In this document: in pieces, positions 1 to 7,174 of the stretch | How the letters are laid out: every line of letters begins with the position of its first letter | How positions within the stretch are numbered: position 1 is the first letter of the stretch | NCBI GenBank assembly: GCA_029007725.1 | Contig: JAQXIJ010000075.1 | Span: 1-38,308, forward strand | Length of the DNA: 38,308 nt | Source: Bacillota bacterium | GTDB taxonomy: Bacteria; Bacillota; Clostridia; UBA1381 | Direction: 5' to 3' | Position numbers and translations under genes: made by a program | The notes under the pieces: generated by a model | The model's database searches: none | What the model saw: the letters and a program-made list of their open reading frames with translations, nothing else | Told to the model about the DNA's origin: nothing

Positions 1-14
1 TAACCATGATTCAG

Positions 15-206
15 TTATTTAATCTTGTTTTCGTAATCTTCAATCATTTTTTTAACCATCTGACCGCCGATTGAACCTGCCTGTCTTGAAGTCAGGTCTC
101 CGTTATAACCTTGCTTAAGGTTTACACCCACTTCATTTGCAGCTTCCATCTTGAAGTTTTCCATTGCCTGCTTTGCTTCAGGTACTACGATTTTTGACTT
201 ACTCAT
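15..206 (-). CDS. alpha/beta-type small acid-soluble spore protein (SASP)
   Basis: Encodes a 63-aa protein that binds and protects DNA in dormant spores and is degraded at germination (family knowledge). The central stretch EVGVNL followed by GDLTSRQAGSIGGQMVKKMI matches the conserved alpha/beta SASP core, and the length is typical. An upstream in-frame ATG at 245 would add 13 residues, but the ATG at 206 is preceded by GGAGGAAAAG at good spacing and gives the usual short N-terminus. The gene stands alone, downstream of pfp in the same direction but separated from it by a terminator. A forespore sigma-G promoter is expected; I could not pick one with confidence in the AT-rich leader. Confidence 0.95.
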   Translation of the reverse strand: MSKSKIVVPEAKQAMENFKMEAANEVGVNLKQGYNGDLTSRQAGSIGGQMVKKMIEDYENKIK

Positions 207-263
207 AATCTTTTCCTCCATACATTTTTTTGAACTGTCGTTCATCTTCTCTTTATATAAAGC

Positions 264-281
264 AGCCGATTCGTATCGGCT
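264..281. other. perfect 7-bp hairpin upstream of the SASP gene
   Basis: AGCCGAT and ATCGGCT flank a 4-nt TCGT loop. The hairpin lies about 60 bp upstream of the SASP start codon, in the gap between pfp and SASP. No T-run follows it directly on either strand, so it is not an obvious terminator. It could be part of the SASP mRNA leader. The rest of the 207-424 gap is AT-rich with nothing else recognisable. Confidence 0.4.
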
Positions 282-424
282 ACACTCATATTGTGTGATA
301 TTAGCATTAAATTATGACTAAAAAATTTTGCCATATTTTTTGTAAAAAATGTAAAGGAATTAAGGATTATTTGCCGTTACAAGTGTATTGTATTCATAAC
401 AAGCATATATAATATGAAATTTTT

Positions 425-470
425 CAAAAAAATGTCCGAGAGCAGGAAAACATACCCTCGGATGTTTTTT
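425..470 (-). terminator. terminator of pfp
   Basis: On the minus strand TCCGAG pairs with CTCGGA across a loop of about 15 nt, followed by CATTTTTTT. The pfp stop codon (469-471) lies at the 5' foot of the hairpin, so the gene ends inside its own terminator. Confidence 0.6.
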
Positions 471-1674
471 AAAGTGCGATATGCTTTGGAATACCGTTTT
501 TTGTGATAATCTGCGGTTCGCCGAGAATAAGCGGACGAGAGTAAGTGATAAAGTCATCGGTAATATTGTTTGATTCAGAAGTGATAAAATTATCCGGAAC
601 GGTTTTTTCTAGATTTGCAACATCACTTACATTGTTCTCAATTATTTTAACTTTGTAGTCATCGATTCGCTCAAATCCCATAACTATGCCGCTTTTGCAT
701 TTGACGGCTGCAAGTGCGCCAGCTTTCCCGATTCGTACCGATTCGTCAAGGTCGGTGAGAGATGAAAAATGCGCGCTGCAGCGCTGCAAAACATTGAGCT
801 CGATTGAACGGGTTTTTATGCCAAATTCATCTTTTAAGATATTTTCGACAACCTTTGCCGAACCTGAAAGCTGCGCATGACCGAACTCGTCATGGCTCGT
901 GTTGCATTGAAGATTACTGAAATAATCGCCTTTTTCATTGCGTATCCCCTCCGAAACGGCGATTACCATGTTGCGCACAGAGCATTTTTTGACATCCGAA
1001 ATCAATTTTTCGATACTGAGCGGCTTTTCCGGAAGATAGATTAGATGCGGTGCAATACCGGTTTCGCTTCGCGCAAGCGCCGACGCGGCGGTAAGCCAGC
1101 CTGCATTTCTGCCCATGATTTCTACGATTGTGATGGAATTATCCGCATAAACTGCACAATCACGCGCAATCTCGCTTACGGAAGTTGCGACAAATTTTGC
1201 CGCGGAACCAAAACCGGGAGTATGGTCGGTGCCGACAAGGTCGTTGTCGATAGTTTTCGGGACGCCGACGACGGCAACCGTTTTTTTGTGAAGCTTTGCA
1301 TATTCCGAAAGTTTGCTCACCGTGTCCATCGAGTCGTTTCCACCGATATAGATGAACATTGATATGCCATGTGCCGAGAAATTGTCAAAAATTGTTTCGT
1401 ATATTTCAGCCCCTTTGGAAAAATCGGGCAGCTTGTATCTGCACGAACCAAGATACGCCGATGGTGTGGTTTTCAGAAGATTCATACGGTCTATATTTGA
1501 AAATGTTTTATTGAGGTCGGTGAAATTGTCGTTTATAACACCGAGAATACCATTTACCGCTCCGAATATTTTTCGTCCTTGAGCGAACGCTCCCTCAATC
1601 ACGCCGCAGAGAGTTGCATTAATGGCGGCGGTGGGACCGCCGGACTGCGCTACCGCAAAATTACCGCTTGTCAT
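469..1674 (-). CDS. pfp: PPi-dependent 6-phosphofructokinase (PFP)
   Basis: A 401-aa phosphofructokinase of the pyrophosphate-using class. It interconverts fructose-6-P + PPi and fructose-1,6-bisP + Pi, a reversible step of glycolysis. SGGPTAAINA at residues 11-20 is the N-terminal phosphoryl-donor loop. PKTIDND (139-145) has the Lys in place of the Gly of ATP enzymes, and GGNDS (111-115) has Asp in place of the second Gly of GGDGS; both mark PPi enzymes. The ATG at 1674 follows GGAGGTCA. It is a single gene, divergent from rex and ended by its own terminator. An ATP-type PfkA is encoded 21 kb away, so the cell appears to have both kinds. The first Asp of GGDGS is Asn here, which I believe occurs in one PFP subgroup. 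Confidence 0.9.
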   Translation of the reverse strand: MTSGNFAVAQSGGPTAAINATLCGVIEGAFAQGRKIFGAVNGILGVINDNFTDLNKTFSNIDRMNLLKTTPSAYLGSCRYKLPDFSKGAEIYETIFDNFSAHGISMFIYIGGNDSMDTVSKLSEYAKLHKKTVAVVGVPKTIDNDLVGTDHTPGFGSAAKFVATSVSEIARDCAVYADNSITIVEIMGRNAGWLTAASALARSETGIAPHLIYLPEKPLSIEKLISDVKKCSVRNMVIAVSEGIRNEKGDYFSNLQCNTSHDEFGHAQLSGSAKVVENILKDEFGIKTRSIELNVLQRCSAHFSSLTDLDESVRIGKAGALAAVKCKSGIVMGFERIDDYKVKIIENNVSDVANLEKTVPDNFITSESNNITDDFITYSRPLILGEPQIITKNGIPKHIAL

Positions 1675-1751
1675 AAAAAAATGACCTCCAATTTGTAAAA
1701 TATTGCATATTATTTATTATATAAAAAAAAACATCAAAAGTCAAATAATTA

Positions 1752-1780
1752 TTGATATTAACAAATAAATATGTTATAAT
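1752..1780 (+). promoter_or_regulatory. sigma-A-like promoter of rex with a Rex half-site in the spacer
   Basis: TTGATA (1752-1757) and TATAAT (1775-1780) are separated by 17 bp. The spacer begins with TTAACAA (1758-1764), which equals one half of the clostridial Rex operator consensus TTGTTAA-N4-TTAACAA; the other half is poorly matched. An additional inverted repeat TGTTAT...ATAACA overlaps the -10 element. Autoregulation by Rex is an inference. Confidence 0.6.
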
Positions 1781-1812
1781 TGTTGTAATAACAGTTTTGC
1801 GGAGGTATTACG

Positions 1813-2451
1813 GTGGAAAATAAAGGACGGAAAGTTCCCGAAGTGGTAATCAGGCGTTTGCCGCGATACTACAGATATCTGGCGGAACTTGACCGGAGCG
1901 GTAAAACGAGAATTTCGTCGAATGCGCTGAGCGAAAAAATGGGAGTAACCGCAAGTCAGATTCGTCAGGACTTCAACTATTTTGGTGGATTCGGTCAGCA
2001 GGGCTACGGATATAACGTCAAATCTCTGCTTAAGGAAATATCTCAGATTTTCGGCATCAACGATGGATATAAAGCGATTATTGTGGGCGCGGGACATCTA
2101 GGTCATGCGCTTGCAAACTATTCCGGCATTCAGAAAAGAGGTTTTTCGATTGTTGGTGTATTTGATATAGATAAGAAAAAAATTGGTCAGGATTATAATG
2201 GAATTACTGTGCGGGATATGTCGGAAGCGGAAGCCTTTATAAAGGAAAACGATATTGATATAGCGATACTTACCCTGCCGAAAAACGCAATCGGTGAGGT
2301 GGCAGACAAGCTTGTGGAGTACGGCATAAAAGGTCTGTGGAACTTTGCATATGTGGAGCTGAAAACAAAAAAGCCTGTTCCGATTGAAAATGTACATCTT
2401 ACCGATTCTCTCATGACACTCTCGTTTAAAATTAAACAAAAATCGGAATGA
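1813..2451 (+). CDS. rex: redox-sensing transcriptional repressor Rex
   Basis: A 212-aa NADH/NAD+-responsive repressor of fermentation and respiration genes. The N-terminal winged helix (residues about 5-80) contains RLPRYYRYL and SQIRQDFNYFGGFGQQGYGY, hallmark Rex sequences. The Rossmann domain follows, with IIVGAGHLGHAL as the dinucleotide-binding loop, and the C-terminus carries the dimer-swap helix. Length matches the family. The start is GTG at 1813, seven bases after GGAGG. It is monocistronic with its own promoter and a strong terminator. Probable targets in such bacteria are fermentation genes; pta-ackA in this window is a candidate. Confidence 0.97.
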   Translation: MENKGRKVPEVVIRRLPRYYRYLAELDRSGKTRISSNALSEKMGVTASQIRQDFNYFGGFGQQGYGYNVKSLLKEISQIFGINDGYKAIIVGAGHLGHALANYSGIQKRGFSIVGVFDIDKKKIGQDYNGITVRDMSEAEAFIKENDIDIAILTLPKNAIGEVADKLVEYGIKGLWNFAYVELKTKKPVPIENVHLTDSLMTLSFKIKQKSE

Positions 2452-2455
2452 ATTC

Positions 2456-2489
2456 AAACGGCAAAGCCTTGTACTCTGCCGTTTTTTTT
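2456..2489 (+). terminator. terminator of rex
   Basis: AAACGGCA (2456-2463) pairs with TGCCGTTT, running into eight Ts. It begins five bases after the rex stop codon. Confidence 0.85.
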
Positions 2490-2540
2490 GTTTAAACGCG
2501 GCTTGCGCGTCTGCAATTTATATTAATAGGCGGAAAATGA

Positions 2541-2570
2541 TTGACTATTTTACCCAAAATGTGTTATAAT
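2541..2570 (+). promoter_or_regulatory. sigma-A-like promoter of the RNase J gene
   Basis: TTGACT (2541-2546) and TATAAT (2565-2570) with an 18-bp spacer, about 48 bp upstream of the GTG start. Confidence 0.65.
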
Positions 2571-2617
2571 AAAAATAATTGTTGTGTTCGGAAATAATTA
2601 TGGAGGTAAATTAAATA

Positions 2618-4279
2618 GTGGCAAAAAAAAATAAATTGAAAATTATACCATTAGGAGGTCTTGACGAAATTGGAAAGAACATGACCATCATTGAGTATGG
2701 AAACGAGATGATAATGGTAGACTGCGGAATGGCTTTCCCTGACGATGATATGCCGGGTGTGGATTTGGTTATAAACGATATATCGTATGTGGAAAAGAAC
2801 CGCGACAAGCTGAAGGGTATTTTCCTTACGCACGGACACGAGGATCATATCGGCGGACTGCCGTATTTTCTTAAGGAAATAAATGTTCCTGTGTACGGAA
2901 CACGCCTGACAATCGGTCTTGTGGAGCATAAGCTTAGGGAGCATAACCTGCTGTCCAGGGTAAAGCTTGTGCGCACAAAGGCAGGTGACGTTGTCAGAAT
3001 AAACAATGTTTTTACAATAGAATTTATAAGAACAAATCATTCTATTGCGGACTCGGTAGCGCTTGCTATAGGAACCCCGGTAGGTACGGTAATCCACATG
3101 GGCGATTTTAAGATTGACACAACTCCCATTGTCGGAGATATGATAGACCTTACACGCCTTGGTGAGCTGGGCAGAGAGGGTGTTTTGGCTCTTATGTCGG
3201 ACAGCACCAACGTTGAACGCCCGGGTTATGCTATGAGTGAGCGCAGCGTTGGGGATAAGTTTGAGCAGATTTTCAGAAACTGCAAAAAGAGGATTATAGT
3301 TGCTACCTTTGCGTCAAATGTTCACAGGGTGCAGCAGATAATAAACGCTGCGGTTGAAAACGGCAGGAAAGTTGCCGTTTCGGGCAGAAGTATGGAAAAC
3401 ATCGTTGAAATTTCAATTCTTCTGGGATATATGAAAATCCCAGAGGGAGTACTGATAAACCTTGATAATATCGGCAAATACAAGCCGGAACAGTTGGTTA
3501 TTATAACCACCGGAAGCCAGGGCGAACCGATGAGTGCGCTTACAAGAATGGCTTTTTCGGACCACAGAAAAGTAGAAGTTACCAAGGATGACTTAATTAT
3601 AATTTCCGCAACACCAATTCCGGGTAACGAAAAGACTGTGGCAAATGTTATAAATGAGCTGTTTAAAATCGGTGCAGAGGTTATTTACAAATCTCTTGCA
3701 GAGGTACACGTTTCGGGACATGCTTGCCAGGAGGAACTGAAGCTGATTTTGGCGCTTGTAAAACCAAAATATTTCATACCGGTTCACGGTGAGCACCGCC
3801 ACCTTATGCTTCATGCGCAGCTTGCCGAAAAAATGGGCATAGAAAACACTTTTGTGCTCGGAAACGGTTCCGTGCTGGAGCTGGGTCACCGAGGAGCCAA
3901 GGTTACAGGCGAAGTAATTGCCGGAAAGGTGCTTGTTGACGGTCTGGGTGTCGGCGATGTCGGAAATATTGTGCTTCGCGACAGAAAACTTCTGGCACAG
4001 GACGGTCTTATAGTAGTGGTTGTTACAATATCCGCCGAAACCGGAAAAATCATTTCCGGTCCTGATGTTATTTCAAGAGGCTTTGTATATGTTAGGGAAG
4101 CGGAGGATTTGATGACCGAAATCCGCGATGTTGCAAAGGAAAGTATAGAATATTGCAACAATTCACATATAAATGACTGGGCTACTCTTAAAAATTCTGT
4201 TAAAAACAGCATATATCATTATATATACGAAAAGACAAAGAGAAGTCCCATGATTATGCCTATAATTATGGAAGTATGA
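2618..4279 (+). CDS. rnj: ribonuclease J
   Basis: A 553-aa metallo-beta-lactamase/beta-CASP ribonuclease acting in mRNA decay and rRNA maturation, with 5'-exonuclease and endonuclease activity known for the family. THGHEDHIGG gives the zinc ligands H72, H74, D76 and H77. A second His motif, VHGEHRHL, lies near residue 390 in the beta-CASP/RMMBL part. Length and order (beta-lactamase, beta-CASP, C-terminal dimerisation domain) match RNase J1/J2. The start is GTG at 2618 after TGGAGG; ATG codons further in would remove the conserved IIPLGGLDEIGKN. It has its own promoter. The next gene starts 31 bp downstream with no terminator between, so co-transcription is possible. Whether it is J1 or J2 cannot be settled here. 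Confidence 0.95.
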   Translation: MAKKNKLKIIPLGGLDEIGKNMTIIEYGNEMIMVDCGMAFPDDDMPGVDLVINDISYVEKNRDKLKGIFLTHGHEDHIGGLPYFLKEINVPVYGTRLTIGLVEHKLREHNLLSRVKLVRTKAGDVVRINNVFTIEFIRTNHSIADSVALAIGTPVGTVIHMGDFKIDTTPIVGDMIDLTRLGELGREGVLALMSDSTNVERPGYAMSERSVGDKFEQIFRNCKKRIIVATFASNVHRVQQIINAAVENGRKVAVSGRSMENIVEISILLGYMKIPEGVLINLDNIGKYKPEQLVIITTGSQGEPMSALTRMAFSDHRKVEVTKDDLIIISATPIPGNEKTVANVINELFKIGAEVIYKSLAEVHVSGHACQEELKLILALVKPKYFIPVHGEHRHLMLHAQLAEKMGIENTFVLGNGSVLELGHRGAKVTGEVIAGKVLVDGLGVGDVGNIVLRDRKLLAQDGLIVVVVTISAETGKIISGPDVISRGFVYVREAEDLMTEIRDVAKESIEYCNNSHINDWATLKNSVKNSIYHYIYEKTKRSPMIMPIIMEV

Positions 4280-4310
4280 TTCATCATAGCTAATTACCGG
4301 AGGAAATGTA

Positions 4311-6065
4311 ATGGATTTTTTCTCGATACTATCTCTGCTCGGCGGTCTTGCGCTGTTCCTGTACGGCATGAATTCTATGGGTGAAGGACTGAAAAAGCTT
4401 TCAGGCGGAAAGCTTAAATCTATTTTGGGCAGGCTTACATCAAACAGATTTAAAGGTTTTTTTCTCGGTTTTGCGGTCACGGCGCTTATTCAAAGCTCGT
4501 CGGCAACCACCGTTATGCTTGTCGGATTTGTAAATTCGGGCATAATGAAACTTAGTCAGACAATCAGCATTATTATGGGTGCGAATATCGGTACAACGGT
4601 GACAGCATGGCTTTTGAGCCTTTCGGGAATCAGCGGTGACAGCTTTTGGGTTAAAATTTTTAAGCCGTCATCCTTTACACCTATTTTGGCTGTAGTCGGA
4701 GTTATTATGACAATGGCGTCGAATAAAGATAAAAACCGAGACATCGGTTCGATTTTGATTGGTTTCAGCATACTTATGTTCGGTATGGAAACCATGAGTA
4801 GCTCAATGGACGGACTTAAGGACAGCACGGCATTTTCGCATATGCTGGTGATGTTTGCTAATCCTGTTATGGGTATACTCATGGGAACGGTTCTGACTGC
4901 CATAATTCAGTCATCGTCCGCATCTGTAGGAATTTTGCAGGCTTTGTCCCTTAGCGGCGCAATCAATTTTTCAACTGCGCTGCCGATTATCCTCGGACAG
5001 AACATAGGAACAACAATTACGCCTATTTTATCTGCGATAAACGGAAATACTGATTCAAAAAGAGTGGCTATTTCTTGTCTTTATATCAAGCTGATAGGTG
5101 TTATAATTATATCGGTTATATTTTACACGCTGAACATGATAATGAGGTTCTCTTTCATGGACAGCACAATAGGCGTTGTTTCCATCGCGGTGATTCATAC
5201 GCTGTTTAATATACTGTCGACAGTGATTCTCATGCCGTTTTGCAATTCTATTGAAAAGCTGGCGGACATAAGCATTAGGTCTAAAAAGGAAGAAAAAAAG
5301 ACAGACGTGTTTGATACGCTGGACGAACGATTTCTTTCGGTACCGTCATTTGCGGTCGAAAAGTGCCATCAGCTTGTCTGTCAGATGGCGGATATTTCAA
5401 ATAGCTCGATTATAAAGGCTACAGAGCTTTTGAGAAACTTTGATAAGAAAAAAATTAAGCAAATAAACGACAGTGAGGATTTGGTTGATACCTATGAGGA
5501 TAAAATCAGCACATATCTTGTCCGGCTTGCCGGAAGCAAGCTGTCGGATAAGGATAGCCGCGAGGTAACGAAGCTCCTGCATGTTATCGGCGATGTTGAA
5601 AGGATATCTGATCATGCGGTGAATATCATGCGAGGCGCGGAGGAAATCAACAGCAAAGAGATTAAATTTTCGGAAGAGGCAATACGCGAAATACATATTA
5701 TTTCGGATGCCGTATGCGAAATTCTTTCTCTTGCAGTTGAGGCACTTAAAAATGAGGACTGTGAGATTGCAAAAAAGGTAGAACCGCTTGAACAGATAAT
5801 AGACAAGCTGAAATATAAGATAAAAAACAATCATGTGGCAAGGCTGCGTGACGGGAACTGTACGGTTGAAATGGGATTTATCCTTTCGGACTTGCTAAAC
5901 AACTATGAAAGAGTGTCTGATCATTGTTCAAATATTGCCGTTTGCCTTTTGGAAATAGCAAACAACTCTTTTGAGACACATGAATATCTCAATCATGTCA
6001 AAAATGACGGCGAAAATGAATTTTTTGAGCTTTATGCAGCATACAGAAAGAAGTATTCGATTTAG
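4311..6065 (+). CDS. Na+/phosphate cotransporter (NptA/PNaS type) with C-terminal PhoU-like domain
   Basis: A 584-aa membrane protein that imports inorganic phosphate with sodium (family knowledge). Two inverted Na_Pi repeats are visible, each with the signature QSSSA (residues 61-65 and 200-204) in hydrophobic surroundings. About eight to ten membrane segments fill residues 1-310. The remaining about 240 residues are helical, charged and PhoU-like, containing two similar stretches, DVERISDHAVNI and NYERVSDHCSNI. The ATG at 4311 follows GGAGGAAATGTA. The next gene, an OmpR-type response regulator, starts 11 bp downstream, which suggests a phosphate-uptake/regulation unit. Confidence 0.92.
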   Translation: MDFFSILSLLGGLALFLYGMNSMGEGLKKLSGGKLKSILGRLTSNRFKGFFLGFAVTALIQSSSATTVMLVGFVNSGIMKLSQTISIIMGANIGTTVTAWLLSLSGISGDSFWVKIFKPSSFTPILAVVGVIMTMASNKDKNRDIGSILIGFSILMFGMETMSSSMDGLKDSTAFSHMLVMFANPVMGILMGTVLTAIIQSSSASVGILQALSLSGAINFSTALPIILGQNIGTTITPILSAINGNTDSKRVAISCLYIKLIGVIIISVIFYTLNMIMRFSFMDSTIGVVSIAVIHTLFNILSTVILMPFCNSIEKLADISIRSKKEEKKTDVFDTLDERFLSVPSFAVEKCHQLVCQMADISNSSIIKATELLRNFDKKKIKQINDSEDLVDTYEDKISTYLVRLAGSKLSDKDSREVTKLLHVIGDVERISDHAVNIMRGAEEINSKEIKFSEEAIREIHIISDAVCEILSLAVEALKNEDCEIAKKVEPLEQIIDKLKYKIKNNHVARLRDGNCTVEMGFILSDLLNNYERVSDHCSNIAVCLLEIANNSFETHEYLNHVKNDGENEFFELYAAYRKKYSI

Positions 6066-6076
6066 CGGGTGATGAA

Positions 6077-6742
6077 ATGAACAGGGTATTTTGCATTGAG
6101 GACGATCCGGATATACGTGAACTTATTGAATATACACTGCAAACGGCAGGGTTTGAAACCCGTGTGTTTGATTGTGGGAAGGCGTTTTTTGAACAGAATG
6201 AGCAGCCTGATATAGTTCTGCTTGATATGATGCTGCCGGACATGGATGGTATGGATATTCTGAAAAAAATTCGAACCGATGCGGAGACACGAGACCTGCC
6301 GGTGATAATTCTGACCGCCAAGACCGGTCGAATGGAAAAAATTAAAGGTCTGGACAGCGGCGCGGACGACTATATAACCAAGCCTTTCGATATTCTGGAA
6401 CTTGTGTCGAGGATAAAGGCGGTTTTGCGACGTTCACAAAAAAAGGAGCAGGCGGCAGAACTTAGCTATAAGGAAATTCGCCTAAGCCCTGAGGGGCACA
6501 ATGTCTGGGTAGGCAGCGACGAGGTGGTGCTTACATACAAGGAATTTGAAATACTTAATATGCTGATATCTAATATCGGAATAGTAATCACACGCGATAG
6601 GCTTATGAATGAGGTCTGGGGAACAGATTTTGAGGGAGAAACACGTACGGTTGACGTACATATCAGAACACTTCGTCAAAAGCTGGGATTTGCCGGAAAA
6701 TATATCGAAACAATACGCAATGTAGGATATAAAATGGGATAA
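6077..6742 (+). CDS. OmpR/PhoB-family response regulator (orphan)
   Basis: A 221-aa two-component regulator. The receiver domain (1-120) has the acidic pocket EDD (8-10), phospho-acceptor D50 in LLDMMLPD, Thr in ILTAK and Lys in ITKPFD. The C-terminal winged helix (about 128-221) contains VLTYKEFEIL and the recognition-helix region RTVDVHIRTLRQKLG. No histidine kinase gene is adjacent. It lies 11 bp after a Na+/phosphate transporter and is followed directly by a terminator, so it is the last gene of that unit. A PhoP/PhoB-like phosphate role is inferred from the neighbour only. Confidence 0.93.
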   Translation: MNRVFCIEDDPDIRELIEYTLQTAGFETRVFDCGKAFFEQNEQPDIVLLDMMLPDMDGMDILKKIRTDAETRDLPVIILTAKTGRMEKIKGLDSGADDYITKPFDILELVSRIKAVLRRSQKKEQAAELSYKEIRLSPEGHNVWVGSDEVVLTYKEFEILNMLISNIGIVITRDRLMNEVWGTDFEGETRTVDVHIRTLRQKLGFAGKYIETIRNVGYKMG

Positions 6743-6775
6743 AAAGCACTTCAGCTTATGGCTGAAGTGCTTTTT
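6741..6775. terminator. bidirectional terminator shared by convergent genes
   Basis: A perfect 15-bp stem (AAAAAGCACTTCAGC with its complement) and a 5-nt loop, with Ts on the 3' side for both strands. It starts just upstream of the response regulator stop codon (6740-6742), and its right arm and loop encode the last residues and stop codon of the opposing small membrane protein gene. Confidence 0.9.
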
Positions 6776-7035
6776 ATTATATGTACCTGCGGAAAATCCA
6801 CAGATATCTTTTCAAGTATGGCATTTGTTTCTGCTGAATTCGAACCGTCTATAACTATAATTTCGCAGGTAGGATTTTCATTAAGAATAATGCGTATTTT
6901 TGCCTCTATGTTGTCGTCGCCGCTTTCTGCCGGAACAAATATGTATGACAGAGGACGATTTAAAAGGCAGTCTGTGCATATGATTACAAAACAGATAATT
7001 AGGCTAATAACTATTGCAAGCATGAGTCCGCTCAA
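6751..7035 (-). CDS. small single-pass membrane protein, unknown function
   Basis: A 94-aa protein. Residues 5-22 form one hydrophobic segment (MLAIVISLIICFVIICTD), followed by a predicted soluble part containing YIFVPAESGDDN and EIIVIDGSNSAET. The latter resembles the beta-strand/DG start of glycosyltransferase-2-like folds and short clostridial proteins of unknown role, but it is far too short to be an enzyme. The start is TTG at 7035, nine bases after GGAGA; the ATG four codons later has no well-placed ribosome binding site. Its stop codon lies in the terminator hairpin. A 101-aa frame on the opposite strand lacks these signals. I recognise no function. Confidence 0.7.
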   Translation of the reverse strand: MSGLMLAIVISLIICFVIICTDCLLNRPLSYIFVPAESGDDNIEAKIRIILNENPTCEIIVIDGSNSAETNAILEKISVDFPQVHIIKSTSAIS

Positions 7036-7115
7036 AAAAAATCATCTCCTTTTTCTTTTATAATATGAAAAGGTGTCTCAACGTGTGATTTTCGCGGTTT
7101 TATCTTAGAATGTGA

Positions 7116-7144
7116 TTGACAAAACACGTAAAAAAGTGTAAAAT
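7116..7144 (+). promoter_or_regulatory. sigma-A-like promoter of aconitase
   Basis: A perfect TTGACA (7116-7121) and TAAAAT (7139-7144) with a 17-bp spacer. A small inverted repeat (ACAC...GTGT, 7124-7139) occupies the spacer and could be an operator. Confidence 0.7.
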
Positions 7145-7174
7145 AAAACAATAATGCAATGGAGGGATGATTAT

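Noticed and set aside
6758-7063. 101-aa open frame on the plus strand opposite the small membrane protein gene
   Set aside because: It has no ribosome binding site, begins inside the terminator hairpin and has no recognisable protein pattern, while the minus-strand frame has a signal-like membrane segment and a good ribosome binding site.
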